Origin: Candidatus Eremiobacterota bacterium
Lineage (GTDB): Bacteria > Vulcanimicrobiota > CADAWZ01 > Ess09-12
Assembly: GCA_031082125.1 (NCBI GenBank)
Contig: JAVHLM010000001.1
Span: forward strand, 215,555-259,871
Reading direction: 5' to 3'
DNA: 44,317 nucleotides
A model generated the notes under the pieces. That model had not been told where the DNA came from. It ran no database searches and worked only from the letters and a program-made list of their open reading frames with translations. The position numbers were made by a program, and so were the translations under genes. Every line of letters starts with the position of its first letter. Positions within the stretch are counted from its first letter, which is position 1. This document shows, in pieces, positions 1 through 7,803 of this stretch.

Positions 1-105
1 GCGCCAAAAGCTCCCGCGCCAAAGGCTCCCGCACCAAAGGCTCCCGCACCAAAGGCTCCCGCACCAAAGGCACCCGCACCAAAGGCACCCGCACCAAAGG
101 CACCC
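1..105 (+). repeat. Seven tandem 15-bp units encoding APKAP
   Basis: Seven in-register copies of GCNCCAAARGCNCCC lie end to end, with variation almost only at third codon positions (gcg/gca, aaa/aag, gct/gca). The array probably continues to the left of the window. It is a coding minisatellite, open to slippage-driven length change in 5-residue steps. Confidence 0.9.
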
Positions 106-132
106 GCAGCTAAGGGGAAGGCTAAAAAATAA
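1..132 (+). CDS. C-terminal tail of a Lys/Ala/Pro-repeat protein (5' end outside window)
   Basis: An open frame runs from the first base to TAA at 130-132 (43 residues). It consists of the pentapeptide APKAP repeated seven times, then a basic end, AAKGKAKK. Ala/Pro/Lys-rich tails of this sort occur in histone-H1-like DNA-binding proteins and in flexible tails of other proteins. The catalytic or folded part, if any, lies outside the window, so no function can be assigned. Regular codon use and a lysine-rich end just before the stop make translation likely. It is followed by 281 bases without a gene and then the V-ATPase operon, so it is probably a separate transcription unit. Confidence 0.7.
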   Translation, partial: APKAPAPKAPAPKAPAPKAPAPKAPAPKAPAPKAPAAKGKAKK

Positions 133-183
133 CCCCAGTGCCGCTCTCTCCTTGAGTTTCAGAAACATGACCAGACAAGCCAA

Positions 184-217
184 TGCCTGGAAGGCCGCTC
201 CGCCGGTCTTCCAGGCA
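184..217. terminator. Stem-loop after the Lys/Ala/Pro-repeat gene
   Basis: TGCCTGGAAG at 184-193 is perfectly complementary to CTTCCAGGCA at 208-217, with a 14-base GC-rich loop. No T-run follows on either strand, so it is either a weak or Rho-assisted terminator or a transcript-end stabiliser. Its place 52 bases after the stop codon fits either role. Confidence 0.4.
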
Positions 218-253
218 GGCTCGCACTTATCGGTGCTCCCTCCCAGGTGACCC

Positions 254-285
254 TTGAAAAGGACAATTCCTCCCTTCTGTATAAT
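254..285 (+). promoter_or_regulatory. Possible promoter of the V-ATPase operon
   Basis: TATAAT at 280-285, preceded directly by TG, is the best -10 match in the 281-base gap upstream of atpB. TTGAAA at 254-259 could be the -35, but the 20-bp spacer is longer than ideal. A start near 292 would give a leader of about 120 bases, and nothing else in the gap looks coding. Confidence 0.4.
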
Positions 286-413
286 TTATCATTACAGATA
301 AACTCGGTAATTTCTCCCGCTCTCCCAGACAAAACGATAGAGCCACTATGGAGGAAGCGCCATTGAGCCCTCTCTGGCAAACAAATCTCTTTACCTGAAA
401 GAGGTGAGGCCCT

Positions 414-1748
414 ATGATCCCGGAGCTTATTCAGCACACCCGTATTAACGACATTGTAGGCAATATGATCCGTGTGCAGGCTGAAAATGTCGCACTCGGC
501 GAGCTTGCCATGGTGGAAAATCCCGACGGCGAAGAATCACAGGCCAGGGTGGTGGAGTTCAAGAAAGACCTTGCGAGTCTCCAGGTCTTCTCGGGGGGGA
601 AGGGCATCTCCACCGGCGCCTCGGTGAGGTTCCTGCGCCACTTCATGGAGGTCCTCTATTCTCCCAACATCCTGGGCAGGATATTTGGGGGAACGGGCGA
701 GCCCATAGACGGAGGGCCCTCACTCAACTCAGACCCCAGGATACCGGTGTCGAGCGCCACGGTAAACCCCATGATGCGCGAGATGCCCCACAGGATGATC
801 AGGACGAACGTCCCCATGATCGACCTCTTCAACTGCCTCGTGGAGAGCCAGAAGATACCGATTTTTTCCATCGCGGGGGAGCCCTACAATGCCCTCCTCG
901 CCCGCATCGGCTTCCAGGCAGACGCGGAGATAGTGGTCTTCGGCGGTATGGGCCTGGCCTTTGACGATTACCATTTCTTCAGGAACAGCTTCGAGGAGCA
1001 TGGCGTGTTCGGCCGCACGATAATGTTTGTAAACCAGGCTTCCGATCCCGTCGTGGAGAGGCTGCTGGTGCCCGACCTTGCGCTGGCCGTGGCCGAGAAG
1101 TTTGCCGTTCTGGAGCATAAGCGGGTGCTGGTGCTCCTCACCGATATGACCTCTTATGCCGACGCGATGAAAGAGATAGGGATCTCCCTCGAGCGCATTC
1201 CGGCGCTCCGCGGCTACATGGGCGATCTCTACACACAGCTTGCGCGGCGCTACGAAAAAGCCTGTGATTACAGGGGAGCGGGCTCGGTGACGATACTCAC
1301 CGTCACCACCATGCCGGGCAATGACCTGACCCACCCCGTTCCTGACAACACGGGGTACATCACCGAAGGGCAGTTCTATCTCCATGACAGCGTCATCGAT
1401 CCCTTCGGCTCCCTCTCGAGGCTCAAGCAGCATGTGATAGGCAAGGAGACCCGCGACGACCACTCCCAGATTATGAACACGATGATACGCTTATACTCGG
1501 GAAGCGTGGAAGCCGACAAGAAGCAGGCCATGGCCTTTGACCTCTCGCCCTTTGACGAGAAGCTCCTGAGATTCGGCAAGCTCTTCCGCAGCCGCTTCAT
1601 GGATATCAACGTGTCGCTGCCTGTCATAGAGGCTCTCGATCTTTGCTGGCAGACCCTCGCGGAATGCTTTGAGCCCCAGGAGCTCCTTATGAAGCAGAGC
1701 TTTATTGACAAGTATTACCCGAAAGATGCCAAGGAAAAGGCAGGATAA
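414..1748 (+). CDS. atpB: V-type ATPase subunit B
   Basis: Regulatory, non-catalytic B subunit of the peripheral V1 head, which alternates with subunit A in the hexamer that hydrolyses or makes ATP. The 444-residue length is normal for bacterial/archaeal V-type B. The N-terminal beta-barrel carries GGTGEPIDGGP near residues 91-101. The usual P-loop position reads SIAGEPYNALLARIG with no GKT, as expected for B. TTMPGNDLTHPVPDNTGYITEGQ is replaced by no insertion, and the region of that motif (about residues 302-325) is typical of B subunits. The ATG is preceded by a GAGGTGAGG ribosome-binding region. It is unusual as first gene of the operon, since in related operons B follows A; here A is the last ATPase gene. 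The next gene, atpD, starts 6 bases after the stop. Confidence 0.96.
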   Translation: MIPELIQHTRINDIVGNMIRVQAENVALGELAMVENPDGEESQARVVEFKKDLASLQVFSGGKGISTGASVRFLRHFMEVLYSPNILGRIFGGTGEPIDGGPSLNSDPRIPVSSATVNPMMREMPHRMIRTNVPMIDLFNCLVESQKIPIFSIAGEPYNALLARIGFQADAEIVVFGGMGLAFDDYHFFRNSFEEHGVFGRTIMFVNQASDPVVERLLVPDLALAVAEKFAVLEHKRVLVLLTDMTSYADAMKEIGISLERIPALRGYMGDLYTQLARRYEKACDYRGAGSVTILTVTTMPGNDLTHPVPDNTGYITEGQFYLHDSVIDPFGSLSRLKQHVIGKETRDDHSQIMNTMIRLYSGSVEADKKQAMAFDLSPFDEKLLRFGKLFRSRFMDINVSLPVIEALDLCWQTLAECFEPQELLMKQSFIDKYYPKDAKEKAG

Positions 1749-1754
1749 CCGCCG

Positions 1755-2372
1755 ATGGGAAAAGTGACTCTGAGCAAGAGCTCCCTTCAGAAGGAGCGCA
1801 CTCAGCTCAAGCTCTACCAGAAGATGCTTCCCTCCCTTGACCTCAAGCGCCAGCAGTTGACGCTTGAGCTCGGGAAGGCAAGGGAGGAGCATGAGAAGAT
1901 CAAGTCACGCCTGGAAACCCTCAAAAGCGAGACAAGGGAGCAGCTCCCCATGCTGGCCGTCGAAGACCTGGCTCTCACGGGGCTTGTAATGCTGGAATCA
2001 GTGAAGGTGGAGACGGAGAATATCGTAGGGGTGAAACTGCCGGTGGTGCGGGAGGTAAAGTGCTCGATCCGCCAGTATTCGATGTTTGCCAGGCCCTTCT
2101 GGGTTGACATCCTGGTGGAGCGCCTCAGAGAGGCGGCAGAGCTTTCCGCCGTCATTTACACGGCGGAAAAAAGGGTGGCCATCCTGGAGCAGGCCAAGCG
2201 CCGCATCACCCAGCGCGTCAACCTCTTCGAGAAAGTGCTGATACCCGGCGTGAAAAACGATATCAAGCGCATCGTGACCTACCTGGGAGACCTGGAGAGA
2301 ACGTCGGTGGTGCGCTCAAAGCTTGCGAAAAGGAAGCAGCCGTCGGCCATGGAGGAGACACTGGAGCCATGA
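1755..2372 (+). CDS. atpD: V-type ATPase subunit D (central stalk)
   Basis: Central rotor shaft subunit that passes torque between the A/B head and the membrane ring. It has 205 residues, in the normal range for D. The N-terminus (VTLSKSSLQKERTQLKLYQK) and the long helices at residues 10-65 and about 125-190 fit the antiparallel coiled-coil hairpin of the family, with a short mixed section between. It lies 6 bases after atpB, and its TGA overlaps the ATG of atpI in an ATGA arrangement, so translation is probably coupled. Confidence 0.93.
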   Translation: MGKVTLSKSSLQKERTQLKLYQKMLPSLDLKRQQLTLELGKAREEHEKIKSRLETLKSETREQLPMLAVEDLALTGLVMLESVKVETENIVGVKLPVVREVKCSIRQYSMFARPFWVDILVERLREAAELSAVIYTAEKRVAILEQAKRRITQRVNLFEKVLIPGVKNDIKRIVTYLGDLERTSVVRSKLAKRKQPSAMEETLEP

Positions 2373-4144
2373 GCATAGTCCCCCTCGTCAAAGTGACAAT
2401 CATAGGGCTCCTGAGCGAGAAGGAAGCAGTCATGGCAGATCTCCAGGAGCTGGGCTGCATTCATATCATATCCGCAAAGACCCCGGGCGAGACAGGGTCC
2501 TCTGCCGCCGTCTCGGCTGATGCACGGAGGGCACTGGCGTTCCTCACAAGCTGCCCCCACAGAAGAACGCAGGTGCATGCCTCCAAAGTCTTTGACGCTG
2601 AGAAGATAAAGATGCGGGCCATTGAGGTGGAAGAGAGGCTCCTCTCCCTGAGGGATGAGCGTGACCGGCTCCAGGACAAAATCAAGAACCTGAAGCCCTG
2701 GGGTGACTTTTCCTTTCCGTCTCCCGAGGCCATGAGAAACCTGAAGCTCTGGTTCTACCTCGTTCCCCGCCACCTCCGGGAGAAAGTAGAAGCCTCAGGC
2801 CTCGCATGGGCCCTTGTGAACAGCGGTGAGCACATGGATTACTTCGTCGTCGTGTCAGAGAAGGAGCCCGTAGGGATGCCTGTGGCGCGCTCACTGACGG
2901 GGAACAGATCCCTTACGGACCTGGAGCAGCGCCTCATCGACGTGGAAAACGAGATAGAAGACCTTGAGGCCGAGCGCTACAGCATGACACGGTGGTGCGA
3001 GCTTTACTCAAAGAATCTCAACAGGCTTGAAGATATCGAGGAGCTCAGAAGGGCGTACCAGAAAACCCTTGACATCTCTCCCCTCTTCGCCCTTGAAGGA
3101 TGGGCGCCCCGCTCGAGCGCCGGGAGCCTCAAGGCTTATTCGGAGGAGCATAATGCTGCAATTGAGATAAGAGAGCCCGACCGCAGCGAGACGCCGCCCA
3201 CGCTCCTTCACAATCCCCCGCTCCTCGCGGGAGGGCAGGACCTCCTCACCTTCTATATCACGCCGGGGTACTGGCTTTCCGACCCCTCGATCATCATCTT
3301 TTTCTCTTTTGTGATCTTCTTTTCCATGATCCTGGCCGATGCGGGGTACGCCCTTTTTCTGGGCCTCGGGCTCCTGCTGATAGAAGGGCAGATGGGGAAA
3401 ACTGAATCTGGCAGGCGCCTCAGGGTCCTTTTTTTCGCCATTGTCGTGACTTCAGCCATCTGGGGCGTCATGATAGGGAGCTATTTCGGCATGGAGCCCG
3501 AAAAAAGCTCTTTCCTCGCGCGCCTTAAAATCCTGGATCTCAATGACTACAATACCATGATGACAATCTGCATCTCTATGGGCGCATGCCACGTGATGCT
3601 CGCCAATCTCATGGATATACTGCGCAAGGGCTGGAAGGCGGCAGCCCTGGCCCCTCTCGGGTGGATACTTTTCATTGGCGGCGGCCTGATGCTGGGACTC
3701 ACGGGCAGCGTAAAACCGCTCGAGGGAAAGTGCGGAGTCTGCCTCATGGCGGCGGGGCTGCTCGCCGTATTCCTTTTTTCAGGAGTGGGCCATCCTCTCG
3801 GGGCAAGGCTCCTCCATGGCCTGGAGCGGCTCACGAAGGTCACCTCTGCATTCGGCGACGTGATGAGCTACCTCAGGATCTTTGCCCTTGGCCTCGCCTC
3901 GGCTTCGCTCGCCGTTGCCTTCAACAATCTTGCCCGCCAGGCATCCCATGCCATTCCGGAGGTCGGCATCGGCATGCTCCTCTCACTGTTCGTCATTCTG
4001 ACAGGCCACAGCGTGAACCTTGTTCTCGGCATCATGGGCGGAGTGGTCCATGGGCTCCGCCTCAACGTGATAGAGTTTCTGAACTGGAGCACACCGGAAG
4101 AGGGGTACCCCTTCCGGGCATTTACTAGAAAGGGGGATACATAG
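2369..4144 (+). CDS. atpI: V-type ATPase subunit I (membrane a-subunit)
   Basis: Stator membrane subunit that forms the ion half-channels against the K ring. It has 591 residues, on the short side for the family. The first 300 residues are soluble, with two coiled-coil stretches (about 85-110 and 180-215) forming the peripheral arm. From about residue 300 there are seven or so membrane segments. The functional C-terminal helix SYLRIFALGLASASLAVAFN carries the conserved arginine needed for ion release, and GLRLNVIEFLNW near the end is also typical. ATG overlaps the D stop; the stop TAG is directly followed by the GTG of atpK. Confidence 0.95.
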   Translation: MSIVPLVKVTIIGLLSEKEAVMADLQELGCIHIISAKTPGETGSSAAVSADARRALAFLTSCPHRRTQVHASKVFDAEKIKMRAIEVEERLLSLRDERDRLQDKIKNLKPWGDFSFPSPEAMRNLKLWFYLVPRHLREKVEASGLAWALVNSGEHMDYFVVVSEKEPVGMPVARSLTGNRSLTDLEQRLIDVENEIEDLEAERYSMTRWCELYSKNLNRLEDIEELRRAYQKTLDISPLFALEGWAPRSSAGSLKAYSEEHNAAIEIREPDRSETPPTLLHNPPLLAGGQDLLTFYITPGYWLSDPSIIIFFSFVIFFSMILADAGYALFLGLGLLLIEGQMGKTESGRRLRVLFFAIVVTSAIWGVMIGSYFGMEPEKSSFLARLKILDLNDYNTMMTICISMGACHVMLANLMDILRKGWKAAALAPLGWILFIGGGLMLGLTGSVKPLEGKCGVCLMAAGLLAVFLFSGVGHPLGARLLHGLERLTKVTSAFGDVMSYLRIFALGLASASLAVAFNNLARQASHAIPEVGIGMLLSLFVILTGHSVNLVLGIMGGVVHGLRLNVIEFLNWSTPEEGYPFRAFTRKGDT

Positions 4145-4591
4145 GTGGATCTTCTGTATGTCACACTGGGCTGGATAGGAATTTATGCTCCTGTGGCGCT
4201 TGGCTCGATGGGGAGCATAATCGGGTGCGCCAGGGCGGGGCAGGCCGCCATAGGCGCCCTCCTTGACGTGGAGAGCGGCTATGGGAAATACATCGGCCTC
4301 AGCGCCATGCCTTCGACGCATTCAATATTCGGGATCGTGATAATGCTCTCGCTCAACATGAAAGTGGACGCGGTCCACGGGCCGGGGCTCTTCGCCGTGG
4401 GAGTTCTCTCGGGGCTGGGCCTCCTCATCTGCGGCATGTGCCAGGGCCAGGCCTGCGCCTCCTCGATCCAGGCCTCGAAAAGCAAGCCCGAGATCTTTGG
4501 CATCTCAATAGCCCCCGCGGGCATTATCGAAGGTTTCGCCGTCTTCATCCTGGTCTTCGCCCTGGTGCTTTCGGGCTCGATAAAAGGCTGA
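4145..4591 (+). CDS. atpK: V-type ATPase subunit K (membrane rotor ring)
   Basis: Ring-forming proteolipid of the rotor. It has 148 residues and four membrane helices in two hairpins, the double-hairpin type of V-ATPases. E129 in GIIEGF is the ion-carrying carboxylate of the second hairpin; the first hairpin lacks one, as usual. The start is GTG, directly after the atpI stop, with AAAGGGGG upstream as ribosome-binding site. The first-hairpin motif is MPSTHSIFGI, with His59 where sodium-binding rings such as Enterococcus NtpK have Gln after Thr (PGTQG). This makes ion specificity uncertain. Fifty-six bases separate it from atpE. Confidence 0.95.
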   Translation: MDLLYVTLGWIGIYAPVALGSMGSIIGCARAGQAAIGALLDVESGYGKYIGLSAMPSTHSIFGIVIMLSLNMKVDAVHGPGLFAVGVLSGLGLLICGMCQGQACASSIQASKSKPEIFGISIAPAGIIEGFAVFILVFALVLSGSIKG

Positions 4592-4647
4592 GATACCTGG
4601 CCGAAGGGGCGGAACCCACTACTTGCAGAGACATGGAGGAACTTGCT

Positions 4648-5313
4648 ATGACCGAGCAACTTAAGACATCCTCGGGCGTGGAGAAACTGATAGAAAAGCT
4701 CCGCAGCGAAGGGGTGAAGGCCGGCGAAGAAGAGGCGCAGAGGCTTGTGAGCGAGGCGGAGAAAAAATCGGCGGAGCTCATGGCGAAGGCAAAGGCCGAG
4801 GCCGACGAGCTTTTCTCAAAAGCCCATGCGGAAATTGAAAGGGAGAAGCAGGGAGCCCTTGAGTCACTTCAGCTTGGGCTCCGTGACGCCATAATCGAGC
4901 TCAGGGAAAGGCTTACCACGCGCTTCAAGGTACAGCTGGGAAAGCTCGTGGAGGCGGAGCTTCTGGACAGGGATTTCCTGAAGAAGCTGATCCTGGTGAT
5001 CGCCGGGCACGCCGCCCCGCCGAAAGATGAAGAGATCGAGATCCTGTTCTCCCGCAAGGGAATCATTGCAGAGAACGGCGGAATCGCGGCCGGGCAGTCG
5101 GAAAAGATGGACTCCTTCATCGCCGAGATTCTCAGGGAAACACTGCGCCAGGGACTTGCCGTTACCCCCTCTTCGCGCGATGAGGCGGGGATAAGGATCA
5201 GGCTCAGGGGGACCGATGTGGAGGTCGATCTTTCAGACGGGGCTCTCTCGGAGCTTATTCTTTCCCACCTGACGCCCCGGATTCGCCATAAGATTGAAGG
5301 AGCGCACCGCTGA
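4648..5313 (+). CDS. atpE: V-type ATPase subunit E (peripheral stalk)
   Basis: Peripheral stalk subunit linking the head to subunit I. The protein has 221 residues, close to the family norm. An Ala/Glu/Lys-rich helix at residues 15-75 is the stalk; the C-terminal globular part ends with a beta-rich GIRIRLRGTDVEVDLSDGAL segment and LTPRIRHKI, typical of E. The ATG at 4648 is chosen because GGAGGA lies 7 bases upstream; an in-frame ATG at 4633 sits inside that site. In spirochaetal and chlamydial operons E is the first gene; here it is in the middle, after K. Confidence 0.9.
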   Translation: MTEQLKTSSGVEKLIEKLRSEGVKAGEEEAQRLVSEAEKKSAELMAKAKAEADELFSKAHAEIEREKQGALESLQLGLRDAIIELRERLTTRFKVQLGKLVEAELLDRDFLKKLILVIAGHAAPPKDEEIEILFSRKGIIAENGGIAAGQSEKMDSFIAEILRETLRQGLAVTPSSRDEAGIRIRLRGTDVEVDLSDGALSELILSHLTPRIRHKIEGAHR

Positions 5314-5314
5314 T

Positions 5315-6004
5315 ATGGCCGGCAGGGAATACTATACTCTCATGGCAAGCCTTCCCGCTCTCCCTTATTTCGAGCGCGCGTCCCGCCTTCCCATCAACGA
5401 GGTGCGCCTCAGGAAAAGACTGGAGATGCTTGAGGATGATGACAGGGCCGTCACAAGAAAATTGATTGAGTTCCTCGCATGGAAGCAGCAGCCTCTTGAA
5501 AGGACCGACAGGGAAGTGGTGACGCTCTATGAGCAGATGGAAAGACTCACAAGGCATCTTCCCGGCGCCTGGAGCATGATAGTGAAGGAGATAAGCCAGC
5601 GTACAATCATGGCGGCTCTCCGGCGGCGCAAGAAAGGCCAGGGGCCGCCGGGAAAATGGGAAACCTGGGGTGTCGGTCCCTGGGTTGAGCACATAGAGCT
5701 GCACTGGAACAACCCTGATTTCATGATGGGCTTCACATTCCCATGGATACCGAAAGCGAGGTCATTGCTTGAAGGGGGCGAAGCTCTGGAGCTTTCAAGG
5801 CTTCTCTTCAAGGAGAACTGGGATACCGCCGACGGCCTCTCATGGGATGATCCTTTTTCTTTTGAAGCGGTGCTTGCCTATATCTCCAAGTGGGCCATTA
5901 TCAGCGTGTGGCTCGGATATGACAACCAGGCGGCGGAAAAGCGCTTCAATTCACTGATTATGGAGGTTACCCATGGACAGGAACAGCTCTTCAGCATCGG
6001 ATGA
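5315..6004 (+). CDS. DUF2764-family V-ATPase-associated protein (C-subunit position)
   Basis: The protein has 229 residues and starts MAGREYYTLMASLPAL, the family's YYxLxASLP opening. It is Trp-rich in the middle (WETWGVGPWVEHIELHW, about 116-132) and predicted helical elsewhere. DUF2764 proteins sit between E and A in V-ATPase operons of spirochaetes, chlamydiae and Bacteroidetes and are thought to take the place of the C/d subunit that caps the K ring. That role is inference here. The ATG at 5315 follows the atpE TGA by one base, with GAAGGAG at 5295-5301. The last 32 bases overlap the start of atpA in another frame. Confidence 0.85.
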   Translation: MAGREYYTLMASLPALPYFERASRLPINEVRLRKRLEMLEDDDRAVTRKLIEFLAWKQQPLERTDREVVTLYEQMERLTRHLPGAWSMIVKEISQRTIMAALRRRKKGQGPPGKWETWGVGPWVEHIELHWNNPDFMMGFTFPWIPKARSLLEGGEALELSRLLFKENWDTADGLSWDDPFSFEAVLAYISKWAIISVWLGYDNQAAEKRFNSLIMEVTHGQEQLFSIG

Positions 6005-7802
6005 GGCCCCCGGGGGAAGCAGGGCCCGCAGGAGCGCCAGAATCATCGCGGCGCAGGAAAGCCTCGTGACCGTCGAGATAGCCGATGGCCCCCTGGTAAT
6101 GAACGAGGTGGGGTTCATCTGCCTGGGCGAAGAGCGCCTGAAGGCGGAGATTTTGAGAATACGTGGCCGCACGGCGGACATGCAGGTCTTTGAGGACACC
6201 GACGGCCTGCGGCTTGGCGACACCGTGGAGCTCACCGGCGACCTCCTCTCGGTGGAGCTCGGTCCGGGGCTTCTGGGACAGGTCTTTGACGGCCTCCAGA
6301 ACCCCCTCTCGGTGCTTGCGGAAAAGCACGGCTTTTTCCTCAAGCGCGGCACCGACCTCTTTCCTCTCGACAAGGCCAGGAAATGGGAGTTCAAACCCTC
6401 CGTCACCTCGGGAGCAAGGCTTGTGGCCGGCCAGGCGATAGGCACGGTAAGGGAAGGTAATTTCTCTCACAAGATAATGGTGCCCTTTGGAGAGCATGGG
6501 GAGGTGGAGGTGCTCTGGGTCCGCCCCGGCACGATCACCCTCGATGACGCCGTGGCCTCCATCAGGAAGGCTTCTGGAAAAGACCAGGAGGTCACCCTTG
6601 TGCAGAGATGGCCCGTGAGAAGACCGCTGCCGGCCGGCATGCTCAAGCGGCGCTTTGCAGAAAGGCTTTATCCCTCCGAGCCCCTCACGACCACGCAGAG
6701 AATAATCGACACGTTCTTCCCCATCGCCCTGGGAGGGACCGCATGCATCCCGGGACCTTTCGGCGCGGGCAAGACGGTGCTCCAGAGCCTCATATCCCGC
6801 TATTCGACCGTGGACATAGTGATAATCGTGGCCTGCGGCGAGCGCGCTGGCGAGGTGGTGGAGACCATCAAGGAGTTCCCCACGATGGTCGATCCCAAAA
6901 CGGGAGGGTCCCTGATGGACCGGACCATCATTATCTGCAACACCTCGTCAATGCCTGTCGCCGCCAGGGAATCATCGATCTACACCGGCATCACCATGGG
7001 AGAATATTACCGGCAGATGGGCTACCAGGTCCTGCTGATTGCCGATTCCACTTCCCGGTGGGCCCAGGCGATGCGCGAGACCTCGGGACGCCTCGAGGAG
7101 ATCCCGGGCGAAGAGGCCTTTCCCGCGTACCTGGAGTCCAATATCAAGACCGTCTATGAGCGCGCAGGGGTGATACGCTGCCCCGACAATTCCGTCGGCA
7201 GCCTCACGATGATCGGCACCGTGTCGCCTGCGGGAGGCAACTTCGAGGAGCCGGTGACACAGGCCACCATGGCCACGGTGAAAACTTTCCTGGGCCTCTC
7301 TTATGATCGGGCATACAAGCGCTGCTATCCCGCCATTGATCCCCTCATCTCCTGGTCCCGCTACCTTGACCAGCTTGAAACCTGGTATGGGACCAACCTT
7401 GGCGCTGACTGGACAAAAAGCGTCAAGGAGATGCACGGCCTCCTGGTAAAGGGAGACTCCATCTACCAGATGATGCAGGTCACCGGCGAAGAGGGAATCA
7501 CGCTTGAAGACTTCATCACGTGGCAGAAATCCACGTTCCTGGACATGGTCTATCTTCAGCAGGACGCCTTTGATGAAGTGGACGCGGCAATGAAGCGGGA
7601 TCGGCAGCTTAAGAGCTTCAGCCTGGTGAGAGACCTCATTGCCCGCCGTTATGATTTCCCTGACAAGGACCAGGCGAGGGACTTCTTTACCAGGCTCACG
7701 GGCCTCTACAAGAATTTCAATTACAGCAGGGAAGGCTCGCCGGAGTATGAGAAATATGAGAGCGAGATAAAGAAACTGGCAGACGAGCATACGAAGAGTT
7801 AG
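5973..7802 (+). CDS. atpA: V-type ATPase catalytic subunit A
   Basis: Catalytic subunit of the V1 head, 609 residues as expected. Walker A is GPFGAGKT at 261-268. ACGERAGE at 287-294 supplies the catalytic Glu290, and LLIADSTSRWAQAMRE with SGRLEEIPGEEAFPAYL is typical of A. The non-homologous region characteristic of A (about 115-210, with GTVREG and KIMVPFGEHGEVEVLWV) is present. The ATG is set by TGGAGG 7 bases upstream and lies inside the end of the DUF2764 gene. It is the last ATPase gene of the operon. No gene for subunit F or G was found nearby, in line with the E-x-A-B-D-I-K type of operon. Confidence 0.97.
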   Translation: MDRNSSSASDEAPGGSRARRSARIIAAQESLVTVEIADGPLVMNEVGFICLGEERLKAEILRIRGRTADMQVFEDTDGLRLGDTVELTGDLLSVELGPGLLGQVFDGLQNPLSVLAEKHGFFLKRGTDLFPLDKARKWEFKPSVTSGARLVAGQAIGTVREGNFSHKIMVPFGEHGEVEVLWVRPGTITLDDAVASIRKASGKDQEVTLVQRWPVRRPLPAGMLKRRFAERLYPSEPLTTTQRIIDTFFPIALGGTACIPGPFGAGKTVLQSLISRYSTVDIVIIVACGERAGEVVETIKEFPTMVDPKTGGSLMDRTIIICNTSSMPVAARESSIYTGITMGEYYRQMGYQVLLIADSTSRWAQAMRETSGRLEEIPGEEAFPAYLESNIKTVYERAGVIRCPDNSVGSLTMIGTVSPAGGNFEEPVTQATMATVKTFLGLSYDRAYKRCYPAIDPLISWSRYLDQLETWYGTNLGADWTKSVKEMHGLLVKGDSIYQMMQVTGEEGITLEDFITWQKSTFLDMVYLQQDAFDEVDAAMKRDRQLKSFSLVRDLIARRYDFPDKDQARDFFTRLTGLYKNFNYSREGSPEYEKYESEIKKLADEHTKS

Positions 7803-7803
7803 A

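Noticed and set aside
729-1463. 244-residue minus-strand frame
   Set aside because: Antisense to atpB, whose family assignment is certain; typical shadow frame in GC-rich coding DNA.
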